A stretch of DNA of 64,000 nucleotides from an uncultured Oxalobacteraceae bacterium. Its GTDB lineage: Bacteria; Pseudomonadota; Gammaproteobacteria; Burkholderiales; Burkholderiaceae. The notes under the pieces were generated by a model that was not told the DNA's origin, searched no databases, and saw nothing but the letters and a program-made list of their open reading frames with translations. The stretch spans positions 53,035 to 117,034 of the forward strand of contig CAMLIL010000001.1 of the NCBI GenBank assembly GCA_946480015.1. Reading direction: 5' to 3'. Both the position numbers and the translations under genes were made by a program. This document shows, one piece after another, positions 39,085-49,370 of this stretch (position 1 is its first letter; each line of letters opens with the position of its first letter).

Positions 39085-40593
39085 ATGGAAGCGCAAAACC
39101 ACGAAACCCATCGTTTTCTTTCCACTGGCGTGCCGGGCCTGGACACCATCCTCGGCGGCGGCCTCACCAGCGACCGTCTGTTCCTGATCGAAGGCGAACC
39201 GGGTACCGGCAAGACCACGCTGGCCCTGCAGTTTCTGTTCGAAGGCGTGCGCCGCGGCGAATCGGTCATCTATATCACCCTGGCTGAAACCCGCGTCGAG
39301 CTGCAGGCCGTGGCGCAGTCGCACGGCTGGTCGATGGATGGCATCCATGTCGAAGACATCGTACCCAGCGAAAACATCCTCCACCCGGATCACCAGTTCA
39401 CCATCTTCCACCCGTCCGAAATCGAAATGGGCACCACCACCCAGCGCCTCCTCGCGACGATCGAAAAATACAAGCCCACGCGCGTGGTGCTCGATTCGCT
39501 GTCGGAACTGCAGCTGCTGGCCGAAAGCCCGCTGCGCTACCGCCGCCAGGTGCTGGCGCTGAAGCAGTACCTGTCCGGCAAAGGCTGCACCACCCTGTTC
39601 CTCGACGACCGCACCGCCCTCTCCGGCGACCTGCAGGTGCGCAGCGTGGCGCACGGCGTCATCACGCTCGAACTGATCAACCAGGACTACGGCTCCGAAC
39701 GCCGGCGCGTTCGCATCGTCAAGTACCGCGGCATCGCCTTTCGCGGGGGCTCGCACGATTACAAGATTCTCACCGGCGGCCTGGTCGTCTATCCGCGCCT
39801 GATCGCCGCCTATTCCCGTGTGCGCAGCTCCCGCGAGCAGCTCTCCAGCGGCATCGGGAAGCTCGACATGCTCACCGGCGGCGGCCTCGATGAAGGCACC
39901 AGCACCTTGATCTCCGGACCGCCCGGCACCGGCAAGTCGACCCTGTGCGCGCAATACGTCCACGCCGCCATCGGGCGCGGACAGAAGGCGGCCATGTTCC
40001 TGTTCGAAGAAGCCGTCAACAACATGATGCTGCGTTGCTCGGGCCTGGGACTGGATCTGGAGCCTGCCGTGAATAATGGCCAGCTGACGGTGCAGCAGAT
40101 CGATCCCGCCGAGATGGCGCCGGGGGAATTCATGCAGGCCGTGACCGACGCACAAGCGCAAGGCGCAAAGATCATCGTCATCGATAGCCTGAACGGCTAT
40201 CTGAAGGCAATGCCCGATGAGCGCTTCCTGGCCACTCACCTGCACGAGCTGCTGACCTATCTGGGCCAGCGTGGCGTGGTCACCATCCTGGTGGGCGTGC
40301 AGCCGGGGGTGATCGGCAGCGCCATGTCGAGCTCCGTGGACGCCAGCTACATCGCCGACAGCGTCATCATGCTGCGCTACTTCGAAGCACGCGGCAAGGT
40401 GCGCCAGGCGATCTCGATGTTCAAGAAGCGCGTGGGAAAACACGAGCGCACCATCCGCCTGTTCGGCATGGACGAGAACGGCATCCATGTTGGCGATGTC
40501 CTGACCGACTTCCATGGCATCCTGACCGGGGTGCCGACCTTCGACGATGGCAAGGATTGCATGCCGTTCGCCGATGACGACAACGACAGCTAA
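39085..40593 (+). CDS. KaiC-like double-domain ATPase
   Basis: The 502-aa protein has two RecA-like KaiC domains with Walker [10 protein letters not shown] (residues 37-45) and GPPGTGKST (about 277-285). Walker B-type segments are [11 protein letters not shown] and [12 protein letters not shown]. Both domains begin with a KaiC-like GxxxLDxxLGGGL signature. Such proteins in heterotrophic bacteria are usually next to sensor kinases, as here (3 bp before the next ATG), and probably signal by phosphorylation rather than forming a clock; KaiA and KaiB are not seen. GAAGGGA is about 10 nt before the ATG. Confidence 0.9.
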   Translation: MEAQNHETHRFLSTGVPGLDTILGGGLTSDRLFLIEGEPGTGKTTLALQFLFEGVRRGESVIYITLAETRVELQAVAQSHGWSMDGIHVEDIVPSENILHPDHQFTIFHPSEIEMGTTTQRLLATIEKYKPTRVVLDSLSELQLLAESPLRYRRQVLALKQYLSGKGCTTLFLDDRTALSGDLQVRSVAHGVITLELINQDYGSERRRVRIVKYRGIAFRGGSHDYKILTGGLVVYPRLIAAYSRVRSSREQLSSGIGKLDMLTGGGLDEGTSTLISGPPGTGKSTLCAQYVHAAIGRGQKAAMFLFEEAVNNMMLRCSGLGLDLEPAVNNGQLTVQQIDPAEMAPGEFMQAVTDAQAQGAKIIVIDSLNGYLKAMPDERFLATHLHELLTYLGQRGVVTILVGVQPGVIGSAMSSSVDASYIADSVIMLRYFEARGKVRQAISMFKKRVGKHERTIRLFGMDENGIHVGDVLTDFHGILTGVPTFDDGKDCMPFADDDNDS

Positions 40594-40596
40594 TAC

Positions 40597-42117
40597 ATGG
40601 AAAAGCGGATCTTGATCTTCGCGCCGACCGGGCAAGACGCGCTGCTGGCCTCGAAAATGCTGAGCATCGCCGCGGTCGAGAACCTGGTGACGGTCAGCGC
40701 CGCCCAGCTGGCGGAAGAACTGCTCAAAGGCGTCGGCGCGGTGCTGACCGTGGAAGAGGCGCTGTCAAACGGCGGCCTGAAAGCGCTGGGCGAATTCGTC
40801 CAGTCCCAGCCCGCCTGGTCGGACCTGCCGATCGTGCTGCTGACCCACCGCGGTCCCGATTCGCTCAGCGTACGCCAGGCGATCGCCAGTCTCGGCAACG
40901 TGACCCTGCTCGAACGCCCGGTGCGCACGCTCACCCTGATCACGTCCCTGCAGTCGGTCCTGCGCGCGCGCGACAAGCAGTACCAGGTGCGCGAGACCGA
41001 CCGCCGCAAGGACGAATTCCTGGCCAGCCTGGGGCATGAGCTGCGCAATCCGCTTGCGCCGATCCGCACGTCGATGGGCGTGCTCACCCACCTGTTCCCG
41101 GCCGAACCGGCAATCAAGCGGGTCAGCGATGTGGTCGAGCGCCAGGTCACGCACCTGACCCGGCTGGTCGACGATCTGCTCGACGTGGCGCGCATTAACA
41201 GCGGCAAAATCGCCCTGCAGCGCGATTACACCACCTTCGACGCCGTGATGAACCACGTCAACGAGCTGTGCTCGGCGGCGGCGCTGGCCAAGAACATCCG
41301 CATCACGCTCGACCTGCCCGATCACGATGTGGTCCTGTTCGCCGACTATGCGCGCGTGGTGCAGATCGTCGCCAACATCCTGTCGAACGCGGTCAAGTTC
41401 ACGCCGGTCGAGGGCACCATCGCGGTACGCGCCTACGTCGAGCGCGACTGCCTGAAAATTCATATCAAGGACAGCGGCATTGGCCTGGAGCCGGCCGCGC
41501 TCAAGCGCATCTTCGCGATGTTCGAGCAAAGCCGCCCGCCATCGGGGCAGATCGCCAGCGGATTGGGGATCGGTCTGTCGCTGTCGCGCCAGTTCGCCGA
41601 AATGCACGGCGGGAGCGTGCATGCGCGCAGCGACGGCCTTGGCAAGGGCAGCGAATTCATCGTCTCGCTGCCGGTCGTCAGCCGGTACGGCCTGAATGCG
41701 CACGACGCCCCCGCACACACGGCCCAGGTGACCGAGGAGCGCCCCAAGGTACTGGTAGTGGACGACAACCGCGACGCGGCCGACTCGCTGCAGGCGCTGT
41801 TCGACATGGAGCACTGCAGCGTGGCGACCGCCTACGACGGCTTCGAGGCCGTGCACGCGGTCGAACAGTCGATGCCGGACATGATCGTGATGGACCTGGG
41901 CATGCCGGGCATGGACGGCTACGAGGCCGCGCGCCGCATCCGCGCCATGCCCGAATCGGCCGAAGTGCTGATGATCGCCCTGACCGGCTGGGGCCAGCAC
42001 GACGCCCGCCAGCGCACCGTGGAAGCGGGCTTCGACCATCACCTGATCAAGCCGGTCGACTTCGATGAAATCAAACGCCTGGCCAGCGGCCGCCTGTTCA
42101 AGGCGCCAAGCCTTTAG
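40597..42117 (+). CDS. Hybrid sensor histidine kinase
   Basis: The 506-aa soluble protein has an N-terminal degenerate receiver-like part (1-120, without the acceptor Asp in the usual place), HisKA with His147 ([12 protein letters not shown]), HATPase with NILSNAVKFTP and GIGL motifs, and a C-terminal receiver with Asp433 (IVMDLGMPG). No membrane segment is visible. It forms an operon with the KaiC-like gene and likely exchanges signals with it. It converges with the second hybrid kinase, their ends overlapping by 4 bp. Confidence 0.92.
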   Translation: MEKRILIFAPTGQDALLASKMLSIAAVENLVTVSAAQLAEELLKGVGAVLTVEEALSNGGLKALGEFVQSQPAWSDLPIVLLTHRGPDSLSVRQAIASLGNVTLLERPVRTLTLITSLQSVLRARDKQYQVRETDRRKDEFLASLGHELRNPLAPIRTSMGVLTHLFPAEPAIKRVSDVVERQVTHLTRLVDDLLDVARINSGKIALQRDYTTFDAVMNHVNELCSAAALAKNIRITLDLPDHDVVLFADYARVVQIVANILSNAVKFTPVEGTIAVRAYVERDCLKIHIKDSGIGLEPAALKRIFAMFEQSRPPSGQIASGLGIGLSLSRQFAEMHGGSVHARSDGLGKGSEFIVSLPVVSRYGLNAHDAPAHTAQVTEERPKVLVVDDNRDAADSLQALFDMEHCSVATAYDGFEAVHAVEQSMPDMIVMDLGMPGMDGYEAARRIRAMPESAEVLMIALTGWGQHDARQRTVEAGFDHHLIKPVDFDEIKRLASGRLFKAPSL

Positions 42118-44309
42118 GCCGCCTGGGTTTCCAGCACCTCGACCAGCCGCGCCAGGTCGACCGGCTTGACCAGGTGGGCGTCGAAACCGGCGGCCAGCGC
42201 GCGTTCGCGGTCGCTGTCCTGGCCGTAGCCGGTCAGCGCCACCAGCCGCACCGCTGCGGTGGCGGGGTCGGCGCGCAGGCGCCGCGCCACCTCGTAGCCA
42301 TCGATGCCCGGCAGGCCGATGTCGACCAGGGCAATGGCAGGCCGGCATTCGGCCGCCAGGCGCAGTGCTTCATAGCCGTCGGCGGCGCAGGTCACGCTGT
42401 ACTGCTGCGCTTCGAGCATCATGGCCATCATTTCGCGTCCATCGTCGTTGTCCTCGATGAGCAGCACGTGCTGACGTGACGATGGCGCCGCCGCCGCTTC
42501 CGGCTCGGCCTGCGCCTGCGCTTCCACGCGCGGCAGGCGCAACTCGAAACGGGCGCCGCGGCCAATGCCCTCGCTGTGCACACTGACGCTGCCGCCGTGC
42601 ATGTCGGCCAGACGCCGCACCAGCGCCAGCCCGACCCCCAGCCCTCCCTGCGCGCGGTCGAGCGTGCGCGCACCCTGCACGAACAGGTCGAACACATAGG
42701 GGATCAGCTCGGGGGCGATACCGATGCCGGAATCGCTCACGCTGAGCACCACTTCGCTGCCCTCGTGATAGACGCGCAGCGAGACAGTGCCGCCCGGCGG
42801 CGTGTATTTGAGGGCGTTGTCGGCCAGGTTGCCGACAATCTGCTCCATGCGGGTCGGATCGGCGTCGGCCCAGGCTTCCTCGACGTCGATGCGCAGTGCG
42901 TGGCGCGCGGCGCGCTCATGCCCGGCCAGCGCCTTGAAGTGATTGGCGGCCAGCAGATCCAGGCGCAACGGACGGCGCTCGAGCAGGATCTTGCCGGAGT
43001 GGACCCGCCCCATGTCGAGCAGGTCGTCGACGATGCGCGTCAGGTGGCCGCTCTGGCGCGCGATGATCTGGCGCGCCCTTTCCATCGCTGCCGCCGGCGT
43101 GCCTTCCTGCGCCATCACGCTGGTGGCGTTGACGATCGCGGCCAGCGGATTGCGCAGCTCGTGCCCGAGCATGGCAAGGAACTCGTCTTTGGCGCGGTTC
43201 TGCTGTTCGGCCATGGTGCGCGCTGCGTGTTCGCGTTCGAACAGGATCTCGCGCTCTTGCTCGGCCAGCTGGCGCGAGCTCTTCTCCAGGCTGACCACCG
43301 CGGCGGCGGCGGCAATCGCAGTCTGCACTTCGTCCACTTCGAGCACGCCCGATACGTTGGACGGCCCGACCGCTTCGCCCTGCTCGAGCGCGTGCGCCGA
43401 GTGCGCGGCCTGGGCGATCGACTGCGACAGGCGGCGCGCGAAGAACACAGCGGCCAGCGCGGCGCAGCCGATGGCGGCGATCAGTCCGAGGATCGACACC
43501 AGCAGGGCGCGCCGCGCGGCCGATTCGATCTCCGCTTCCGGCACGCCTACCGCCACCGTCCAGCCGGACAGCGCCGAACGCTCCAGCACCGTGTAGAGTT
43601 TTTGATTGTCTTCACCGGCGTTGCGAATCACGCCCACGGTGCGGTTGCGGATCGCATCGCGCAGCTCGTGGCGCGCTTCGGAGCCGCCGGCGGTGGGAAT
43701 CTGGGCAATGGTGATGCCGTTGCGGTCGAACACGCCCGCGAGCCAGCCGGGCGGCAGGTTGACATGCTTGAGCACCTTGTTGAAGTACTCGACCCGGTAA
43801 GCCTGGGCGATCACATAGCGCTTGCCGGCGGGCGTGACCACCGGCACATCGACCGCCACCAGCAAGGCCTGGCTCACCACCCCGCGGATCAGGTTCGATA
43901 TCTGCGGCGTGCCCGCCTCCAGCACCTGCCTGACGCGGAGCGAAGACGGCGTCGGCGCAGGCAGCGGCGTGCCGAACGGTACGCCGGTGTTGATGACCTG
44001 CTGGCCATCCTCCTCGAGCAGCGCGGTCCAGGTGGCGCCGCTTTTGTCGGAATAGCGGGCCTGCTCGTAGAAGCCCTGCAGGTCGCCGTTGGCCAGGTTG
44101 GGCGAAGTGGCCAGCATGCGGATCGCGCTTTGAGTATTGGTCAGTTCGCGGTCGATGCTGACCAGCGAAATGCGCGCCGTCTCGCGCACGCCTTTGAGCG
44201 CCGCCTCGCGTTCGGATTTGAGCAGGGTATTGAGCGACAGCGTGGAAAACAGGATCACCGGAATCAGCACCGCCGCGACCATCAACGCGAGATAGGCGCG
44301 GATTTTCAT
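42114..44309 (-). CDS. Membrane hybrid sensor histidine kinase
   Basis: The 731-aa protein has an N-terminal membrane helix ([21 protein letters not shown]), a periplasmic dCache-like sensor (about residues 30-270), a second helix ([22 protein letters not shown], about 277-300), a HAMP-like linker, HisKA with His383 ([12 protein letters not shown]), HATPase ([14 protein letters not shown]) and a receiver with Asp663 (ALVDIGLPG). It likely senses a small molecule outside the cell. Organisation and C-terminal half resemble the facing kinase. Confidence 0.93.
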   Translation of the reverse strand: MKIRAYLALMVAAVLIPVILFSTLSLNTLLKSEREAALKGVRETARISLVSIDRELTNTQSAIRMLATSPNLANGDLQGFYEQARYSDKSGATWTALLEEDGQQVINTGVPFGTPLPAPTPSSLRVRQVLEAGTPQISNLIRGVVSQALLVAVDVPVVTPAGKRYVIAQAYRVEYFNKVLKHVNLPPGWLAGVFDRNGITIAQIPTAGGSEARHELRDAIRNRTVGVIRNAGEDNQKLYTVLERSALSGWTVAVGVPEAEIESAARRALLVSILGLIAAIGCAALAAVFFARRLSQSIAQAAHSAHALEQGEAVGPSNVSGVLEVDEVQTAIAAAAAVVSLEKSSRQLAEQEREILFEREHAARTMAEQQNRAKDEFLAMLGHELRNPLAAIVNATSVMAQEGTPAAAMERARQIIARQSGHLTRIVDDLLDMGRVHSGKILLERRPLRLDLLAANHFKALAGHERAARHALRIDVEEAWADADPTRMEQIVGNLADNALKYTPPGGTVSLRVYHEGSEVVLSVSDSGIGIAPELIPYVFDLFVQGARTLDRAQGGLGVGLALVRRLADMHGGSVSVHSEGIGRGARFELRLPRVEAQAQAEPEAAAAPSSRQHVLLIEDNDDGREMMAMMLEAQQYSVTCAADGYEALRLAAECRPAIALVDIGLPGIDGYEVARRLRADPATAAVRLVALTGYGQDSDRERALAAGFDAHLVKPVDLARLVEVLETQAA

Positions 44310-44422
44310 ACGGTGGCGGGCGACGGGCGTTTCATGGTGGTGCGGCCTTTACGTGGGAGCCGGTTGGGGTACCGGCTCCCATGATAAGCCATTTTCAGGC
44401 GCGCCGCAGCGCGCCTGCCCCC
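44310..44422 (-). terminator. Tandem GC hairpins after the MFS/acyltransferase gene
   Basis: Two strong hairpins lie here: CAGGCGCGC...GCGCGCCTG (44,397-44,418) and GGGAGCCGGT...ACCGGCTCCC (44,355-44,380). No T-run follows, so factor-independent termination is uncertain. They may end the minus-strand transcript of the MFS gene. Confidence 0.4.
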
Positions 44423-46315
44423 CTACTTCCAGTCGCCGCGCAGCGCCAGCACCTGCTGGTACAGGTAGTCGGGCGTGGCCTGTTGCGGCGGCACCGGGGC
44501 GCCGACGGCCAGCGACAGGCGCGAACGCGGACCGCGCGCGAACGAGCGTTCGAACAGGTTGGTCGGGTCGCGCGTGAGCAGGCTGCCCCACAGCCCGCGC
44601 AGCGCCATCGGAATGACCGGCACCTTGCTGCGCTCGACGATCTTGACCACGCCACCGCGGAACTCGTTCATTTCGCCGGTCGTGGTCAGCTTCCCTTCGG
44701 GGAAAATGCATACCAAGTCGCCTTCGTGCAGGGCCTGGGCGATGTCCACATAGGCCTTCTCCATCAGCCATGGGTCTTCCTTGGCCGGCGCGATCGGGAT
44801 GGCGCGCGCGGTCCGGAAGATCCAGCCCAGGAACGGTGTCTTGAAGATGCGGTGATCCATGACGAAGCGGATCGGGCGCGGGCTGGCTGCGCCGATCACG
44901 ATCGCGTCCACATAGCTGACATGGTTGCACACCAAAACCGCCGGGCCGTTGACTGGAATGCGGTCGACGTCGACGGTCTTGACGCGGTGGATGGTGTGGA
45001 TCAGCAGCCAGGCCAGGAAGCGCATCAGGAATTCCGGCACCAGCGAGAAGATGTACAGCGCCACCAGCGCGTTCAGCACCGCCGTGGCGAGGAACATTTC
45101 AGGAATCGAAAAGCCCAGCTTGATCATCAGGATGGCCGCGCCGGCCGCCACGATCATGAACAGCGCGTTGAGGATGTTCATGCCGCCGATGGTGCGCGAC
45201 AGGTGGGTCGGCTCGCAGCGCGTCTGGATCAGCGCGAACAGCGGCACGATGAACAGGCCGCCGAAGACGCCGATCAGGGCGATATCGAACAGGATGCGCA
45301 GCACGCCGGCCTGCGCCAGCAGGCCGCGCATGTCGACCATGGCGCTGTTGGTGTAGCCCAGGCTGGCGAAGTACAGGTCGATGCCGAACAGCGACAGGCC
45401 GATCGATCCGAACGGCACCAGGCCGATTTCGACCTTGTGGCCGGACAGCTTCTCGCACAGCAGCGAGCCGGCCCCCACGCCGACCGAGAACACCGTCAGC
45501 AGGAGCACGAACACGCTGTAGTCGCCATGCAGGTAATCCTTGGCGTACAGCGGAAATTGCGACAGCACCAGCGCGCCGTAGAACCAGAACCACGAGTTGC
45601 CCAGCATGGACAGGAACACGGTGCGGTTGCGCGCCGAGAAAGCGATATTGCGGACCGATTCGGCCAGGAAGTTGGGATTGATCCGCAGTTCGGGCGCCGG
45701 TGCCGGCGACAGCGGAATGCGCAGCGCGGTGACCAGCCCGGCCACGGCAAACAGCAGGGTGCCGCCAGCGACCAGCGCCACGCCGTAAGGCTGCACCTGC
45801 ACCAGCGCCGCGCCCAGGATCTGGCCGAGCAGGATGCCCACGAACGTGCCCATCTCGATCATGCCGTTGCCGCCCACCAGCTCTTCGCTCTTGAGCTGCT
45901 GCGGCAGGTAGGCATACTTGACGGGACCGAACAGGGTCGAGTGCACGCCCATGCCGACCACGGACGCGATCAGCAGCCACAGGGTATGGGTCATCCAGCC
46001 GGCGCCGGCCACCAGCATGATGCCGATCTCGAGCAGCTTGACCAGCCGCGCCAGCTTGCCCTTCTCGACCTTTTCGGCGATCTGGCCGGCGGTGGCCGAG
46101 AACAGCACGTACGGAAGGATGAACAGGCCGGGGATCAGGCTGTTGAGCAGGGCCGCAGGGATCGTGGTCCAGCGCGCCGCATCGTAGGTCAGGACGACCA
46201 GCAGCGCGGTCTTGAAGACGTTGTCGTTGAAAGCGCCCAGGAACTGGGTCCAGAAAAACGGGCCGAAACGGCGCGTGCCGAGCAGGGCGAACTGGCTGGT
46301 CTGAGGGTGGCTCAT
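44423..46315 (-). CDS. MFS transporter-acyltransferase fusion (LplT-Aas-like)
   Basis: The 630-aa protein starts at MSHPQTSQFALLGTRRFG. Residues 1-420 are an MFS transporter with 10-12 hydrophobic segments, like lysophospholipid transporter LplT (FFWTQFLGAFNDNVFKTAL). The C-terminal 200 residues are a PlsC-type acyltransferase with NHVSYVD (HxxxxD motif) and FPEGKLTTTGEMNEF. It probably imports lysophospholipids and re-acylates them at the inner membrane. A motif shared with the XRE regulator promoter lies 71-90 bp upstream. Confidence 0.9.
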   Translation of the reverse strand: MSHPQTSQFALLGTRRFGPFFWTQFLGAFNDNVFKTALLVVLTYDAARWTTIPAALLNSLIPGLFILPYVLFSATAGQIAEKVEKGKLARLVKLLEIGIMLVAGAGWMTHTLWLLIASVVGMGVHSTLFGPVKYAYLPQQLKSEELVGGNGMIEMGTFVGILLGQILGAALVQVQPYGVALVAGGTLLFAVAGLVTALRIPLSPAPAPELRINPNFLAESVRNIAFSARNRTVFLSMLGNSWFWFYGALVLSQFPLYAKDYLHGDYSVFVLLLTVFSVGVGAGSLLCEKLSGHKVEIGLVPFGSIGLSLFGIDLYFASLGYTNSAMVDMRGLLAQAGVLRILFDIALIGVFGGLFIVPLFALIQTRCEPTHLSRTIGGMNILNALFMIVAAGAAILMIKLGFSIPEMFLATAVLNALVALYIFSLVPEFLMRFLAWLLIHTIHRVKTVDVDRIPVNGPAVLVCNHVSYVDAIVIGAASPRPIRFVMDHRIFKTPFLGWIFRTARAIPIAPAKEDPWLMEKAYVDIAQALHEGDLVCIFPEGKLTTTGEMNEFRGGVVKIVERSKVPVIPMALRGLWGSLLTRDPTNLFERSFARGPRSRLSLAVGAPVPPQQATPDYLYQQVLALRGDWK

Positions 46316-46385
46316 GGATTCTCGCTGGCGGATTTTTCGGGCAGTGTACGCACTGGCGGGCACCACGCGGGTGCCCGGGCGTTGC

Positions 46386-46405
46386 GGTAGCAGATACTAA
46401 TACGG
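46386..46405 (-). promoter_or_regulatory. Shared 20-bp motif upstream of MFS/acyltransferase gene
   Basis: GGTAGCAGATANTAATACNG occurs here and at 55,531-55,550 (18 of 20 positions identical). Both copies lie upstream of minus-strand starts (71-90 bp and 21-40 bp). It could be the operator of the XRE-type regulator or a shared promoter. Confidence 0.5.
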
Positions 46406-46458
46406 TTTGCCACGAAAGGCGATACCTCCGCCTCGCGATTTTGCTTTAACCTAACACT

Positions 46459-47523
46459 TTAGAATACCCACAGCTTCTCTTCCGGCATGTGCAGCCAGTA
46501 GTCGCCCGCCTCCAGGCGGTGCTTGGAATAGGCGCGCAGGCTGGTGCTGCCGCGGGTGAACAGGCACTCCCAGCGGTCGCCCAGGTACATGCAGGTCAGC
46601 AGCGGCATGCTGATCGCATTGGCCACCTGCTCGCGGCTGATGCGCACATCCTCCACCCGGATCAGCGGCACCGCCTCGGCGCCGTTGATGGTGCCGCGCG
46701 CGGTGCCGTTCAGCTGCACGCCGTCGACCTGCACCTGCACGGCGCTGCCGGCGCGGCTCGCCACCCTGCCCTGCAAACGGTTATTACTGCCCATGAACTC
46801 GGCGGTGAACAGGCTGTCGGGCGTCTCGTACATGCTTTGCGGCGTGCCCTGCTGTTCGATCCTGCCGTTATTGAGCAGCAGGATGCGGTCCGAGATCGCC
46901 ATCGCCTCGGCCTGGTCGTGCGTGACCATCAGGGCCGACAGGCCGAGCCGCACGATCAGTTCGCGCAGGAAGGCGCGCGCTTCCTCGCGCAGCTTGGCGT
47001 CCAGGTTCGACAGCGGTTCGTCGAGCAGGATCACGGGCGGGTTGTACACCAGCGCGCGCGCGATCGCCACGCGCTGCTGCTGGCCGCCGGAGAGCTGGTG
47101 CGGATAGCGCTCGCCCAGATGGCCCAGGCCCAGCTGGCCCAGCACGTCCTTGACGCGGGTGGCGATTTCCGCCTTGGGCACCTTGCGCAGGTTCAGGCTG
47201 TAGGCGACGTTGTCGAACACGGTCTTGTGCGGCCACAGCGCGTAGGACTGGAACACCAGGCCGAGATTGCGCTGTTCGGCCGGGATCTCCAGCCGCACAG
47301 CGCCGTCGAACACGCGGCGCTGGCCGATATCGATGGTGCCCAGGCGCGGGCTTTCCAGGCCGGCCACCGCGCGCAGCAAGGTGGTCTTGCCGCTGCCCGA
47401 AGGGCCCAGCAGCGCCACCACTTCGCCGCGCTGCAGGTGCATCGATACGCCTTTGAGAATCGGGTTGGCATGCGCGCCCGTGCCGTAGTCCAGGTGCAGG
47501 TCGTTGACGGTCAATTCATTCAT
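46459..47523 (-). CDS. ABC transporter ATPase (FbpC/PotA type)
   Basis: The 354-aa protein has Walker A GPSGSGKT (residues 40-47), signature LSGGQ (144-148), Walker B ILLDE (165-169), an H-loop in VTHDQAEAM and a C-terminal TOBE-like domain. It belongs to the Fbp/Pot/Mal importer class and energises the permease next to it. It is last in the minus-strand uptake cluster. Confidence 0.92.
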   Translation of the reverse strand: MNELTVNDLHLDYGTGAHANPILKGVSMHLQRGEVVALLGPSGSGKTTLLRAVAGLESPRLGTIDIGQRRVFDGAVRLEIPAEQRNLGLVFQSYALWPHKTVFDNVAYSLNLRKVPKAEIATRVKDVLGQLGLGHLGERYPHQLSGGQQQRVAIARALVYNPPVILLDEPLSNLDAKLREEARAFLRELIVRLGLSALMVTHDQAEAMAISDRILLLNNGRIEQQGTPQSMYETPDSLFTAEFMGSNNRLQGRVASRAGSAVQVQVDGVQLNGTARGTINGAEAVPLIRVEDVRISREQVANAISMPLLTCMYLGDRWECLFTRGSTSLRAYSKHRLEAGDYWLHMPEEKLWVF

Positions 47524-47544
47524 GTCGAGTCTCTTCGGTCTGAG

Positions 47545-49311
47545 TTAGTTATGCAGCTTGACGCCGAAGCGCAGCGCGATGCCGAGGCCGATGGCCACCA
47601 GCGTGATGTTGATGAACGAGAGCGCGGCCACCAGATCGGTCGATCCGCCCGCCCACAGCGATACCAGCATGGCGCCGATGACTTCGGTGCCGGGCGAGAG
47701 CAGATACACGCCGGTCGAGTACTCGCGCTCGAAAATCAGGAACACCATCAGCCATGCGCCCAGCATCCCGTACTTCACCAGCGGCAGGGTGACGTCGCGG
47801 GTGACGCGGCCGCGGCTGGCGCCAAGCGCGCGCGCCGCTTCTTCCAGTTCCGGTCCGACCTGCAGCAGCGCGGTCGAGATCAGGCGCATGCCGTAGGCCA
47901 GCCACACCACCGAATACGCCAGCCACAGGGCGAAGATGGTCGAGCGCACTTCGCGCAGGAGCGGGATCAGGTGCGCGCTCAGCCAGGTGGCCACGCCGTT
48001 GTCCATGCCCTTCAACATGCCGTCGAGCCAGCTCGGCACGAACAGGAACACCCACAGGAAGGACAGGCCGGCCAGCAGGCCGGGAATGGCGCGCGGCACC
48101 AGCACGCTGTAGTCGAGCAGGCGGGTGACCGCGTCGTTCTTGCGGTGCATCGCCAGGGCGACGGCGCTGTAGCAGACCACCGACAGGCCGCCGCCGATCA
48201 CGCCGATCAGGATGGTGTTGACGATGCCGCGCACCAGCGAGGGCTGGTCGAAGATGTCGCGGAAGTGCTGCAGGGTCAGCACGTCGGCCAGCTTGACGCC
48301 CTCGCCCCAGTACTGCACGAAGGAGCGCAGCACGATGCCGGAGATCGGCAGCACGATGGTGATCAAGAGCCACGCCGCCAGCAGGCCGAAGGCCAGCCAT
48401 TTCCAGCGGCCCAGCGGCATCGGCTTCTGGCGCGCGCCCTTGCCCTTGATCGACACATACTTGTTGGCCGACTTGAGCAGCCAGCGCTGCAGCATCACCA
48501 GCGGCATCGTCACCATCACCAGGCACACCGCCACGGCAGCCATCAGGTGGTAGGACGGGGTGCCCAGCTTGTTGGTCAGCTTGTACAGATAGGTGGCCAG
48601 CACCAGGTGGCCTTCCGGATCGCCCAGCACCAGCACCAGGCCGAACACTTCGAAGCCGAGGAAGAACACCAGCACGCCGGCATAGGCCAGCGCCGGCATG
48701 ATCATCGGCAGCGATACATTGATCATCACCTGCAGCGGCGAAGCGCCGGCCACGCGGGCGGCTTCCTCGACGTCCGAGCCCAGGCTCTTGAGCGCCGACG
48801 AGGCGTACAGGTACACGTGCGGAACGTGGGTCAGGCCGGCGATGACGACAATGCTGGTGAACGAATACACGTTCCACGGGATGAAGCCGAGCAGCTGCCT
48901 GGCCCAGGTCGAATAAAAGCCCACCGGCCCCATCGACACCACGTAGCCGAAGCCCATCACCATCGGCGAGACGAAAATCGGCACCAGCAGCAGCGGCGCG
49001 ATCCAGCCGCGGCCCGGCAGGTCGGTACGGATCATCAGGAAGGCCAGCGCGCCGCCCAGCGGCACGGCGATGGCGGCCAGGCCGCTGGCCAGAATCAGGC
49101 CGTTCCAGAACGCCTGGCTGAAATCCGGGTCGTCGAAGATGAAGCGGTAGGCGTCCAGGCCCAGCGTTTTCATCGGCATGAAGAACGGCGCCGACAGAAA
49201 GCTCTGGTAAAAAATCAGAAACAGCGGCAGAAAGATGGCGATGCAGGCGAGCGTCACCACGAGGCCACGCGGCCAGTTAAGGCGCGGCCCCGTCAGGGAT
49301 AGTGTCGACAT
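47545..49311 (-). CDS. ABC transporter permease, fused double domain (FbpB type)
   Basis: The 588-aa membrane protein has two binding-protein-dependent permease domains with about 12 membrane segments and EAA loops (EEAARVAGASPLQ and EEAARALGASRGR). Fused permeases of this size occur in iron and anion ABC importers (FbpB/PgtP-like). It overlaps no neighbour; the ATPase begins 21 bp downstream. Confidence 0.92.
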   Translation of the reverse strand: MSTLSLTGPRLNWPRGLVVTLACIAIFLPLFLIFYQSFLSAPFFMPMKTLGLDAYRFIFDDPDFSQAFWNGLILASGLAAIAVPLGGALAFLMIRTDLPGRGWIAPLLLVPIFVSPMVMGFGYVVSMGPVGFYSTWARQLLGFIPWNVYSFTSIVVIAGLTHVPHVYLYASSALKSLGSDVEEAARVAGASPLQVMINVSLPMIMPALAYAGVLVFFLGFEVFGLVLVLGDPEGHLVLATYLYKLTNKLGTPSYHLMAAVAVCLVMVTMPLVMLQRWLLKSANKYVSIKGKGARQKPMPLGRWKWLAFGLLAAWLLITIVLPISGIVLRSFVQYWGEGVKLADVLTLQHFRDIFDQPSLVRGIVNTILIGVIGGGLSVVCYSAVALAMHRKNDAVTRLLDYSVLVPRAIPGLLAGLSFLWVFLFVPSWLDGMLKGMDNGVATWLSAHLIPLLREVRSTIFALWLAYSVVWLAYGMRLISTALLQVGPELEEAARALGASRGRVTRDVTLPLVKYGMLGAWLMVFLIFEREYSTGVYLLSPGTEVIGAMLVSLWAGGSTDLVAALSFINITLVAIGLGIALRFGVKLHN

Positions 49312-49370
49312 GGTGAAGTCCAGGTTGGGTGGAAATGCCGGGCCGCGCGCGGCGGCCCGGGCGGGACGGC

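Noticed and set aside
46489..49302. Very long plus-strand open frame of 937 codons
   Set aside because: It is the antisense of the ABC ATPase and permease genes, which have clear motifs; composition is His/Gln/Arg-rich as in GC-rich shadows.
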